From: Viridothelium virens
Lineage: Eukaryota > Ascomycota > Dothideomycetes > Trypetheliales > Trypetheliaceae
Length of the DNA stretch: 64,000 nucleotides
Direction of reading: 5' to 3'
Assembly: GCA_010094025.1 (NCBI GenBank)
Contig: ML991781.1
Span: 310,001-374,000, forward strand
The position numbers and the translations under genes were made by a program. This document shows, piece after piece, positions 1 to 11,049 of the stretch (position 1 is the first letter of the stretch; the number at the start of each line of letters is the position of its first letter). The notes beneath the pieces were generated by a model, which worked only from the letters and a program-made list of their open reading frames with translations, made no database searches and was not told where the DNA came from.

Positions 1-1589
1 AAAAGTCCTCACCTCAGCAAGGGCACATGAATTGCCTGTGCAAGTCAAATTAAATTAGATGTTGTGTACGGATGCAGCAGGAGGACGGTGCTGCGGTGGA
101 GCGGAGAGGCGATCCGTGTGTGTTGGGTGTTCTGGGGCGCGCAGGGCGAGGTGGTACAGTTCAATCGGTGTCGGTGTCAGTGTCGTTCCTCTGCCTCTTC
201 CTCAACTGCTCGCCCCGGGCGAGGCGGTGATGTTGTCGACGTCGCAGCGGAGGTCGGGATGGAGTGAGGAGAGGAGAACAGCGAGGGATAGCGAAAGAGT
301 GGAGGACTGCGGGTTGCGGGTGTCAGGAGTCGCAGGCCCAGTTTGGAGTGCGCCAGGACTTGGGACCTGCAGGGCCGGGGGAGGCGGCAAGAGCGAAATT
401 AGCTGCATCGGCGCCCACCCGCTTTTCTTCCCGGTCGCCTCCAATCAGCGCCCGTCAGGCCCCTGCTGCCGGAAATTTCCTTCTATCTAGTCGTAGTGAA
501 TCCAAACCTCGACGACTTGATTGGTCACGACCAGGCAGACCCATAAGGCCCATCAGGCCCTCCAGCCCCCGGTCAGCCCCCGGTCAGGCACATTTTCCTC
601 CGTGCTCACACCCCAATATACCACCACCCGCCAGTGCCACCCTGTCCAGAATCGTGTCGACCTGCACACTTGATTGCGATACGTCTGCATTGGGGTCAGA
701 CGTGCATCCACAAAATTTCCTTATCGCCTTGGTCCACCCTGTCAACAGTTCGTCTCATATAGCAAATCGCGGCATGCCATTGATTCATTTAAACACCCTG
801 GTCCCAATCACGCCACGACGAGGATGGCCAACAGTAGCACAAATCGATCCAATTCGACCCTTCCGATCGCGATCGCCACACAAACTCGCAGCTTCCACTC
901 CAGTCAAGCTCAGAAGTCCTGCAGCGAGCACGCCTGAACGTGCTGTATGGCTATATGCTGGAAGGGCCTGTGCCAATAGTGTCTTGCATGTTTTAAGGAC
1001 GTAGCTCTGCGAAGGGTGGAAGGGTAGGAGAATTTCTGGAAACGTGGCGATCCTCGGTTCTGGAAGGAACAACCTGACTAGAAAATGATATAGATTGTGT
1101 CTCAGTAGGTATCCTCTCCTGCCGCTCCTTTGGTCATTAATTACAGCACCGTTGGATGCCACGGTGCAAACGCGCTAGTTTCTCCGTAGATCGGCGCAAC
1201 TGGTGGAAGAGAGAGATACGTGAGAGTCAATGGTGACTTGTTTTTAGCGCAATGGAGAATCGGGAGAATTGAAGCTGCGATAGGTAGGCCTAGCCAGATG
1301 GCTTACAGACTTTTCCATGGAATTAATTACCTGTGCGCCATTGAAACGAAATCTCCAACCGGTCGCATCGGCTTTGTCATTCGGGGGCTTTGGATGATGC
1401 TAATCCATCTCATGCGTCTGTCAGACAGCCCGTTTAGCGGGCGGCTCCTCCCGCAACAAGTTTCAACGGAGTATCGGAGGGAAACTGCTAGCGACGTCAT
1501 CCTCGCTGCTTGCACATGATAAATCCAGAATTAGATTGTTGCTGCTCCTGATCCGATGTCAATGCATTTCCAACAGAAATAGCACATCG
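1..1589. other. Left-edge region without a supported gene
   Basis: GC-rich, purine/pyrimidine-biased DNA over the first 700 bases, with a short direct repeat (CAGCCCCCGGT twice near 565-590). Several overlapping open frames exist, the longest 246 codons at 264-1004, but they are arginine/proline/serine-rich, overlap on both strands and match no family I know. The region could be the promoter and 5' UTR of a minus-strand gene lying off the left edge plus the upstream region of the hydrolase gene at 1590. Confidence 0.4.
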
Positions 1590-3856
1590 ATGGATTACAA
1601 TAAGTCATCAGCTATTCAAGAATGCAGTGTCCCTCCCCCACTGCCTCCACGCCAAAGGCGAAGAGAACCAAGTCCTCCACCTCCTTACTCCGAGACCCTT
1701 CCCCCTCCAGATTCTCGGCAACATCCATTGTTGTCGCTAACTTCAAACGATCCTCGATCGTCCTCCACCCAGTCCCTTATACCTGAAGAAAGAACTCACA
1801 ATGACTCCCGCAGGAAACTCCTGCTCGTTTATATTCATGGCTTTATGGGGGCGGAGAACAGCTTTCGGAGTTTTCCCGCTCATGTCCACAATCTTCTGGT
1901 TATCACCTTAGCTGATTCTCATGTCGTGCACACGAAGATTTACCCTCGCTACCAATCCCGAAAGCACATAAAATATGCGACAGAGGACTTCAGCAAATGG
2001 TACACCCAGAGCTTCTATTATTTGGCCTGAAATTCAGCAGCTGACAGAGTCTTGTCAGGCTTGCGCCCCATGAATCTCCTACCACCGATGTTGTCCTCCT
2101 CGGTCATAGTATGGGCGGCCTCTTAGCTGCCGAAGTCGTATTGTTGCCTGCATCCTCTCCTAGAACGGGCCAGACTCTTCGGCATCATATCCTTGGCACG
2201 ATAAACTTTGATGTACCCTTCCTTGGTATGCATCCAGGTGTCATCAAGAGTGGACTTGGCAGCATCTTCAACCCAGCCCCTCCACCGACGGATAAGTCTA
2301 CCTCCCTGCAGTCTCCGACTCTAAGCCCACAGCAGTCTGCAGCCAGCACACTTGCCTCTACTAGTACAGTGTCTTTAGATACGCTAACTTCCACCATGTC
2401 TGATCCTCTTGGATCGCCCGAACCCATGGATCAAAATTTCAATCCAGTTTTCCACAATGATGCTAACCGCCCCGTCCGAGAGGGCTGGAGCGGCATCTTC
2501 TATTTCGCGATGAAGCACAAAGACAATCTCTTGAAGGCAACCAGGCAACTCGTGACCTCTCATCTTGAGTTTGGTGGAGCAATGGCAGACTTCAACGGCT
2601 TGAAAGCTCGTTATTCACGGATCAGGGCACTGGAAGAGGGAGAGGGGTCCAGGAGAAGAAGAGTGGTTGGCGGAGAAAGAACTCCGCCAAGGGTTCGATT
2701 TGTCAACTACTATACTGCAAGCACCGGTAGACCAAAGAAACCTAAACCCCAGTCCGGCAATGCATCACAAGAAGAGGACGATAAGTCTATGGAAATCGAG
2801 CCCACGATTTCAGGATCGAGCCTTTCGGCGACGTACACCGGGCCAGCCTCGCTAAGTCCGCAGATATCTGTCGAAGAAGACCAGGACGGGCAGATTGTAT
2901 CTCAGCAGGCCCAAAGTGTAGTTGGCTCCATCGAAGGACTGGGAGGAGCAGATAATTCAGCAGACAGCAGCAAAGAGCATGACAACTCCCACCGAAAGCC
3001 ACCAGATGTGGATATAAAAGCAACAGCTCCTGACTCAGATGTACCTCTATGTCTTCCTTCAATACCTCAATTGCCGGCAGAGCCCGCACCCCTCAGCCTC
3101 CCTTCAGACCAGGATGAGGATACACGCAGATCCACGGAACAAGATCATGCAGCGGCTGTCAAAGTTTACAAAGAGGCCGTGAAGTCTCGTAATAAGGTCA
3201 TCAAGGAGCGTGAGAAGATCGAGGCTAAACACACGAAGCAGCTTCGAAAACAGGAAGAGACTAAAGAGAAAGCCATGCGAAAAGAAGAAGAGAGACGCCT
3301 CAAACAAGAAAAAGCCGATGCGAAGGCCAGAGAAAAAGCGACGAAACAACAGTCGAATGAGTCTACGAACACATTGAACGAAGCGCAAATCGACAAGGAA
3401 ATCGAGGCGCAAGAACAGCAACTCGTTCAAGACGAAGGGTCCACTGCCGAACTTGCCTGTATCCCACCTGACGTCACACCTCTATCCCCGTCGTCGTCTC
3501 TCTCTGGAGCCCAGACACACCCTAGCTCAGACCCGGAGCCTCCTTTGGCACCTTCCGACTCGCAAGACAACCCCTCTGCGTCCTCCTCTAACAAGCCCCC
3601 ACGCGACCGCAAATTCTGCATTCTCCCGCCCAAGGCCAAGAACGCGGTTGGTGAGAGCCAGCGTGATCCCACGTGGGTAAGGGTCTTTATGCCAGGCGTA
3701 GATGAAGTAGGCGCGCATTGTGGGCTGTTCTTTCTTGGAGAGACGTATGAGCGGTTGGTAGGAGACGTGGCGGGGAGGATCGAGGGATGGTGTCGGGAGG
3801 AAGAGGGGGAAAGGTGGGTGAGGGAGCACGAGGGATGGGATGATGGGGGAGGGTGA
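1590..3856 (+). CDS. DUF676/PGAP1-like alpha/beta hydrolase with charged coiled coil
   Basis: Two exons, 1590-1999 and 2059-3856, with a 59 bp intron carrying a CTGAC branch site; about 735 residues. The proline-rich N terminus (residues 15-45) is followed by the oxyanion-side HGFMG (83-87) and the nucleophile elbow GHSMGG (152-157, Ser154) of serine-hydrolase-fold proteins. The two motifs join in frame only after the intron is removed. The second half is disordered, with a strongly charged Lys/Glu coiled coil at about 505-566. Known fungal relatives belong to the DUF676/PGAP1-like lipase group, and most are uncharacterised. The substrate is unknown; a lipid or membrane-linked ester is inference. 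The start is the first ATG; the open frame further upstream has only a TTG. Confidence 0.8.
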
Positions 3857-4163
3857 TGTGGAGCACATGGGAACAGGGTCGTAATATAATCTGAGAACCG
3901 GCATCAAGATTGAGTTCAACGACATCAGGATACCCCTCAACCCCTCATGGAAAAAGCTTATTTTGTTCGGGAGATTCCGTTTTAGTAGATCTAACAGATC
4001 GTGGCTGGGCCCGACTCTCTGGTTGAGGCGGGGATGCTTCTGTAGGTACGTAATTTATCTTGCAGATGCCCAAAATGTTTCCGAGGCGATACAAGCCCAA
4101 CTCCTTACCTGAGCATGCTCGCTGATACAATTTAGCGGCCGTAAAAAATCCCATATTTGAGCC
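3857..4163. other. Intergenic spacer between convergent genes
   Basis: Short spacer between the 3' ends of the hydrolase and the MFS gene. It probably holds both 3' UTRs. No gene or repeat is visible. Confidence 0.5.
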
Positions 4164-6310
4164 TTAGAGCTTTACTGGGTATTTCGTCCGAATCATCTCC
4201 CCATACCTCATGAATATGAGCGGCGTCGGCATCAACACCAATGCAATGAACGCCAGCAATGAATTTCCCCAACCCAACCCCAAAGTTGCATACATTCTCT
4301 GACCAGCCAAAGGCAACACAGCCGCGGCAACAGATCGTAGCACTGTATTCGCCGCCATGGCGGAAGCAGCATAGATGGTAAAAACGTCCACCAGATACGT
4401 TACAGCCGGCATCTTCACAAACAAACAGACAGTTCCATTAGCCTTCGAGCAACCTTTGCTTCAGAAGGGGAAATTGGAAGCCGGGCAGGAAAATTAAAAA
4501 GAGAATAACTCACAAACGATAGCATCAACCCAAACCCAAAAAACCCCGTCCCAATAATCGGCACCACCCACTGCGTCCGCGCCTGCGCACTCCACCCATA
4601 CCAGAACAGCCCAACCGGCAACAACATCGCCCCCGGCACCATCAACTTCAACCGGTGCTCCGGTTTCCAGTCGCCACGCTGGACATGCTTCCGAAAGCTC
4701 TCATTCCCAAACCGCGTATTCACGACCTGCGCCAGACATGCGCCAACGCCAATGCCCAGATACGCGAGCCCTGCGGTGCCGAGAGTGAAGCCGTACCGCT
4801 CCTGATACACGGGGGTGAAGGTGGTGAAGAGCAGGTAGAGGTAGGCGTAGACGACGGCGACGTAGAGCGAGATGAGGAAGACGATGGGCGAGCGGATGAG
4901 CATCTTCGTTGGCCGCACGATCGAGCGCAGGAAGAGGTCGCGCGGGGAGAGGTCGGCGCTGGCGTCGAGGGCGGAGCGTAGGTGGGGGTTCCCGGTTGAG
5001 GCGCGTAGTTGCGCGGTTTTGCGCGAGAGGAGCGCGACGGCGGAGGTTTCGCGGAGGAGCAGGAAGCCGAGGAGGGTCATGACGCCGGACTGGGGGGCGG
5101 AGAGGGTGTGAGGTTAGCTTGAGGTGGCTCTGAGGTGAGGGAAGGAGGGAGAGGTGGAGGATTGGGATAGGTGGGTGGGCTCACGGTGATGGCGAGAACC
5201 CAGAAGGTCCAGCGCCAGCCTACTGCTTGGCTGAGGAAGCCGCCTGCGATGGGGCCGACGACTGGTCCGACGGCTAGAATAACGTTAAAACGACGATTGA
5301 CGCATGGATTCCGAGTTGACGTACTGGGACCCATGATCCATACGGACATCGCCGTACCCCTTTGCTCCCGGCTGATGACATCAGCGATGGTACCACCCCC
5401 AAGAGTGATGGGAGCCGAGCCGGCGCATCCACTTAGGAACCGAAATCCAATTAACATGTTCAAATTGCTACTCAAGGCACATGCGACGTTAAAAATGATA
5501 AAGAGACAGTTGCAGCTGTGGTACAAAGGATTTCGTCCCCACATTTCCGAAAGCGGAGCAATGACTGAGGCATGTGAGCGATTTGTATTTCTATAAGAAG
5601 TCCAGGGGTGTTGGTGGTTGCCTACCGAGAGGTCCAAAGGCAAACCCTAGAACGTACACTGACACCACGAACCCAGCCAAGTCTTCGTTGGTCGAGTGGA
5701 AATCTTTCATGACCAGAGGTACGCCCGGAGCAAACATGGACGAACCAAGGGGAGTCAGGAAGGTGATGGCCGACACCACGGCGATCATACCCCATCGTCT
5801 GCCTGCGGGCCAGTTCATTGGGTTCATGGGATCATCAGGGCCATCCCAGTCAACGATATTGGGATCCGGAGGCTCGGACACTTCTTCTAACTCTTCTGGC
5901 TCTTTCTCCAAGGATGCTTGAATGGGCGCCTTGAGAGGGAAGCCATTGTGGCCTTGCTTTTCTAGATCTGGATTGGAAGATTCATGTCGCAAGGTTCGTT
6001 TCGATTGTTCGTTTCGTAGGGTTCGTTCGGAATGTTCGTTCCTTAGGGTTTGCTCAGAGTAAATATTGCGCAAGACTTGCTCGGAAACCCCCTGTTGGCT
6101 CGATTCAATAAAGTCTTTGGACTCTTTCTGGCCTGATCCCGTGGCGGCTTCACCGATGCCACTATTATTTTCCTCTGGCTTCTCTATAGCTGCGATCTCT
6201 CTTACAGAGCCTTTGTTCGAAAATATCTCGGCACCATCGTTCCCTTCAGCCGCTAGTTCATTCCCGCCATGTCTACCGACTTCGTCGGGGAAAGGGACGT
6301 CGGGGCTCAT
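4164..6310 (-). CDS. MFS transporter, DHA1 drug/polyamine exporter type
   Basis: Five exons on the minus strand: 6310-5626, 5564-5325, 5273-5185, 5089-4514 and 4412-4164; 612 residues. All four introns (51-101 bp) restore the frame. A long hydrophilic N terminus (1-165) precedes the transporter core. The DHA1 signature after TM2 is [18 protein letters not shown], and the motif [11 protein letters not shown], typical of proton antiporters, is present. The C-terminal half begins after a cytosolic loop near [12 protein letters not shown]. Fungal relatives export drugs, toxins or polyamines at the plasma membrane; the substrate here is unknown. The N-terminal tail holds four tandem 9-residue repeats (see the separate entry). 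The ATG chosen gives the longest frame with a downstream splice-consistent model. Confidence 0.85.
5978..6085 (-). repeat. 27-bp coding tandem repeat, four copies
   Basis: Within the MFS N-terminal tail (residues 76-111) the 9-residue unit SEQTLRNEH occurs four times with substitutions: [27 protein letters not shown] and SKRTLRHES. It corresponds to a 27-bp tandem repeat that may expand or contract between strains. Confidence 0.85.
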
Positions 6311-7705
6311 GGGTGCCTAAGTTGACGGACTTCCGTAGGTGGTAAGCTTTATGCCGAAATCGACCTAGGTCGCACAGATTCGACCCAGAACCAAGGATGG
6401 GAAATTCTGGTGTCAGTCTTCTATCAAACGAATGTTCAAATTTACATCAGGAGAAATATTTCGCCCTTAAGCGCACAAGAGGAGGACGAGACTTTGAAAC
6501 TGGCCCCATCGCATAGGAGTACCCATCCTGGGTGTTTTGTACAATTGTCACCGGAGTTAAGGGAACATACGCGAGACCGAGCCAGGAATCACCAAGGCGA
6601 TCAAGATATCAGCAGGGTGATGATTGGAGTGATGTCGAATGCGATTCAAGCTTAGTATTCTAGTCGGCAATGCGCCCGGGTGTGAGGGGATCAGATAGGT
6701 GTGTCATTTGCTGGAATAGTTGACTCGCTTCACGGAACCGGGATCGTCCCGCCTGCCGCTCTCTGCGGGAGCTCTTTCGCCTACTCATTGGCTCGGTCTT
6801 GCTTGAACCGCACTTCTCTCGTCCCAGTGGCACATTATTGTGCAGGATGACAATCCATTCAGCCAACGACATGTACTACCCTCTCACCCTCTCGCGGTCT
6901 TGTCCCTCGGCCCCTGGATATGCTAGACGAAGCCACCACCATATTCTAGCTAAATTTGGTGTAGTTTAGAGGCCACACCCCTTCAGTTGGGAGGAAATCT
7001 TTGAAACAGTAACAAAGAAAATCGAAAGTTATGAGTTGCGCAACCAGTGCATCAAAGCGTCAGCCCGATATCTACAGGTAATAATTGAGAGTACCTACCC
7101 TGACTGCCAGATTATGCGGGTGGACCAGAAATTTCCGAGTACCATGGATGCCGCTTCAGGCACTGCCGCAGTGGACTTCCACACCAGTACGTAACACCTT
7201 CATCATTGACTTACCGTCCACTCTTGGACTGGCTTGTCTTCGACTCGTCTCGTGGAGCAGGTGGCATAGCTAGAAGATAGTGTCGTCTGAATGCGGGGAA
7301 ATCCGGGGTCGCCCGACAGCCTGGTGTTCCAGATCTAGAAGAGCAAGGATCACAATCAGGCCCATGTTCCCAATGTCGAATCTGCCGCAAGAAAATCATT
7401 CGATTCGGCCGCGTGGAAGCAAAATTGCACGCGGCAACCGTTCCCACAGGGCGAGAGCCCAAGTAATTTCTATCCCAAACCAACGTGGTCCGGAACGCCG
7501 AGGTTCGAATGGCTGTCTCAAGATAGAAGCACCGAACAGGCTGTGGAGACTAATTCATGAGACTTGGAGCCTAGTTCATTAGGAAATTGACTGCTATAAG
7601 AAGACGAGACCCCAAGTTAGCCGGACACCATGCGTCTGATTTTGTCAAGTAAATATAACGATTTGTTCATTTTTCCAATCCAATTGAGTGCATCTTGCTG
7701 TCAAA
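6311..7705. other. Intergenic region, no supported gene
   Basis: Contains short open frames on both strands (for example 6660-6872 minus, 71 codons), none with a recognisable domain or a splice-consistent extension. A cysteine-containing stretch near 7360-7395 on the plus strand vaguely recalls a zinc cluster but lacks the spacing. It should contain the promoters of the MFS gene and of the acetate transporter-family gene. Confidence 0.4.
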
Positions 7706-8784
7706 ATGGCACCTCAGTCGCATATTGAACATGAAAAACTGGAGACAACAACAAGTAGCGAAAATGGTACTCTGCAACGTCAGGTCACCGTACAGATGAG
7801 TCCGGAGCAGTACGAGAAGCTCTTCTTTCAGCCAACACCAGCCCGCGGCGACCTCGCAAAGCGACTTGGTAATCCGACGTTGTTGGGCGTCCTCGGCTTC
7901 CTAATTCCTTACACGACCACGATGATGAGTCTGATGCAATGGAAAGGGACCAACGTATCATGTAGGCATTGGACCTATCCCGCGCACCGTACGGCATCTC
8001 ACTAACTTTTTTATAATAGCCACGGTGGGTCTTAGCGGGACCTACTTCTTCCTCGGTGGTATTGCCATGAACCTTGCTGGTGTCTGCGAGTTTATTCTCG
8101 GCAATAGTACGTGTTGAGCCTGCCTGAAGGGGCTTCCTGGAGACTTACACGTACACTAGCATTTCCCTTTGCCGTTTTTGTCATCTACGGCTCGCACTGG
8201 TGTAACCTGGCTTACGTTGATGATCCTGCTCATAATATCGTCGGTACCTTCGATGGAGGCGAAGCAAGCAGAGCGTATAATTCGAGTCAGGGAGTGTACA
8301 ATGTTGTCATGTGTGTCATGTCCACGTTCCCGCGGCATTTCTTCTGCACAATGTGACTAATCTGTTGCTCGCTTGACAGGACGTTGATCAGCTTCGTATT
8401 CTTCCTCGGTTCAATTCGGACTAACGGCCCATTCTGTCTTGCACTTTTCTGCCTCATCTTCGTATTCGCCTTCATCGCAGCGGCCAATTTCCTGACTGGG
8501 TACGCCACTGGCCCATCGGACCTGGAGCACGTGACGACTTTACTGAAAATTGGAGGAGGATTTGGCTTTGTGACTGCAATCGCAGGATGGTAAGCAAAAG
8601 GGTGTCCCCGTTGGAGATTCGTAAGAATTTTTGCTAACCAGTGTGCGCTTACAGGTACCTTGCGATCAATCTTGCCCTCGCATCAACTGGCGTACCAAGT
8701 CCATTGCCTGCGTTCGATCTTGGACATCTTGTTTTCCGGAAATCGCAGGCGGCGACCCTTGAGCGAGGAACTGAAATAGTATAG
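7706..8784 (+). CDS. GPR1/FUN34/YaaH-family acetate transporter
   Basis: Five exons: 7706-7961, 8020-8106, 8160-8310, 8380-8589 and 8655-8784; 277 residues. All introns are 53-69 bp and each junction restores an aligned hydrophobic protein. After a cytosolic N terminus the family entrance motif appears as NPTLLGVLGF (56-65; family usual NPAPLGLxGF). Six predicted membrane segments follow, including FFLGGIAMNLAGVCEF and GIYG-type small-residue helices. Members (Ady2/Ato, AcpA) import acetate or other short monocarboxylates, or export ammonium, at the plasma membrane. The Thr-Leu-Leu variant of the motif departs from classical acetate importers, so the substrate may differ. Length matches the family. 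Confidence 0.88.
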
Positions 8785-9812
8785 ATTTATAAAATTCGGG
8801 TATTGGTGTCCGCTGCTCTGTTGGAGAGGGAAATACTCTGTCAAGTTATTCATTCGGCGTTGGACAAAAGGGTGGTCTGGATGTGTCGTCTGAGCTCTAC
8901 TCCGTCCTGATATGCATTGAGCAAACGAGTTTGCTCGATCAGAAACAAAGATTAAACTATGTCTGTACATCTCAATATCTCCTCAGGAGACAACCACGAT
9001 GCAATGGCATGCGAAAACTTGGCTCGGTAGTTCCCACTACTATAGGAAAAGAACACCTGATTGAGATCGAAATGGCAGATGCCTCAACTTCAATAGAATG
9101 CAAAGGATTCTCCACAGATACTTGGGAATATAAGCTGAGCTAAGGAATATCATGGTCATACCTCGGGTACGTTGATCTGTCCTCGACGCTCATTTGACGC
9201 GCTGCAGTCCCAGCACGAATCTTGAATCTTCCAAGCGTTTTGTCGAAGTTAGGTAAAGCCAGCGTGTAACGTTATTATCAGCGCCTGGCATGGACTGCGC
9301 AAGGACTGTTGAAAAAAACATCCTGCGTTAGAGCGGTCATAAAATTTTGATTCCAATTCACGTCAAACCCGATCCGAGCTACAACCGCGACAACTAGAGT
9401 AGGTTACTAAACGATAGCAAAGAAGAGTGGCTCAGATGTTTTCTCACTCATGCATTGCTTTGAGCGCTCTCTGGACCTGCGAAAGAGAACGCGGAATTTT
9501 GTGGATGATTGGTGATGGTGGCTTCTAGTGGTTGCTGTGGACGAGCCATAGAAACTCCGACTTGGAAGGGATCGGAGAGATAATGTCTGGACCAGTGGCC
9601 CATGATTTCATTAAAGTTTTCTTGGCTGCAATTCCATTGGTGGTGCGCCCGAGACTGGAGGGGACCGTATTGTCTTCTGAGTGTCTCCAGTGCGGGTGGT
9701 CTTTCGAGGCACTAGGCGATCGATTTTAATAGGAAGGTTCGGCAGGGAATGCTTCGAGGACACTGGTTGCAGGCCCGCGGTGCGAGAAGACGGCGTGTCA
9801 CTCATTCACAAA
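8785..9812. other. Intergenic region between AceTr-family gene and STN1
   Basis: The 3' ends of the transporter and STN1 face each other here. Only short frames are seen (for example 9532-9729 plus, 65 codons), without family resemblance. No repeat was noticed. Confidence 0.4.
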
Positions 9813-10668
9813 TCATTGTGATGGCTTTCGTCGGTCCAGAGCGTTAGCGCTCATCTTCTCCTCCATTTTCGCCAACCAAAGGTCTCTCTTGATATCATGC
9901 TGCTTTTTCCTTTCCAAGTATTCCATGTATTTGGCCTTCTGCTGCAGGTGACGTTCTCGCTTTTGGCGAGTGCGCTCTTCATCCTTCCTTCGTTGCGCAG
10001 CAATACCATCTTCTAGCTGCTTAATCTCTCGATTTGACAGCTTCCACGGCTCGGATAGGATGTTCTTCCTGAACTGCGCGAGTTCATTCCAGGCTTTGAC
10101 CTCTTCGTCTGTCGTCTTGACAATAGATATACGCTTCAGCTCCAGCTGTTTCACACCTCGAAATTCCTCTAGTGTGCCTTTGACCTTAACGACGGTTCCA
10201 ATGTCGAGGAGGTTCCCAGCAAGAGCAAGCTCAGAGACACCCAAAGAAGAAATGACGTTGAGATTGGCGACCTCCGTGTTATCAGGGCAGTCGACGGGAT
10301 TGTTGGGGTCGTCTAATTGCCGTCTGATGATTTTGATGCCAAGGGTAGCACCACTGCCGTCGTCAAGGGTAAGGATTGTGTACTTCGGATTGATGTCGTC
10401 AATGGCAACGATGGGGCCAACAACACGAACGAAGCGGATTGGGTGATTGACCCAGAAGTAAAGCTTCTGACCTGTGTAGAATGAGAGTCAGTCTAAGGCA
10501 ATGACAGCATCAGGATTCTATGGGTTGATGACCTTGAAAGCCGCCTTTGGCACGTTGCAGCTCATGAACTTCGGCAGCAGTCAACTTGACCCACGTGTTG
10601 TATGTCGGCGAGATCGAGAAGCACCAAGCCGGATAGATGTAGGCCTTTCCGTGCTTGCGATTGTTCAT
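9813..10668 (-). CDS. STN1: CST-complex telomere protein Stn1 (OB fold)
   Basis: Two exons on the minus strand, 10668-10533 and 10471-9813, separated by a 61 bp intron; 264 residues. The N terminus reads YIYPAWCFSISPTYNTWVKL, and after splicing continues FQGQKLYFWVNHPIRFVRVVG, the hallmark opening of fungal Stn1. The OB fold spans about residues 48-165, with TLDDGSG and the KVKGTLEEFRGVKQLEL strand pair. A basic, charged helix (LERKKQHDIKRDLW) ends the protein. Stn1 partners Ten1 (and Ctc1/Cdc13) to cap telomeres and limit telomerase. The start ATG is preceded in frame by a TAA, so the exon is complete. No winged-helix C-terminal domain is visible; many filamentous-fungal Stn1 proteins are similarly short. 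Confidence 0.88.
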
Positions 10669-11049
10669 ATCATGTCGTTATATGGACATCGTCGCTGAAA
10701 AGGACAACAATTGGAGGTGGCATGAAGAACAACGATATGAGGTAAGGTAGGGTAGGCGGATGCGTTGGTGTCACGAAAACACGTGATGTTATGACTGGCT
10801 TGATGTGATTGGCTGCTGAAGACTTCGATGTTTTAATTACTACAGGTACCTAACCCATCCATCTGCCATTTAATTTGGCTGAACAACCAGCAAGCTCAAC
10901 TATACTCCAGCCAACGTGCTCGATTGTTTACTCCCGCTAGAGTGACACTATGACCGCAGCTAAAAGCATACATCGCGCACGCTCACCATGGAAGACCTGT
11001 GATTTAAGGAGGTTGAGAACACTTTCTTATTGGATTTAAGTCAGGTAAT
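10669..11049. other. STN1 upstream region
   Basis: About 380 bp between STN1 and the LTR-element remnant. It holds short GGTA/GTAGG-rich sequence near 10740-10760 and presumably the STN1 promoter. No gene. Confidence 0.4.

Noticed and set aside
264-1004. 246-codon plus-strand open frame
   Set aside because: Arg/Pro/Ser-rich low-complexity translation, overlapped by open frames on both strands, no domain and no splice context.
7340-7420. Possible Zn2Cys6 cluster (PCSQCRICRKK)
   Set aside because: Cysteine spacing does not fit C-x2-C-x6-C and no downstream partner cysteines or exon follow.
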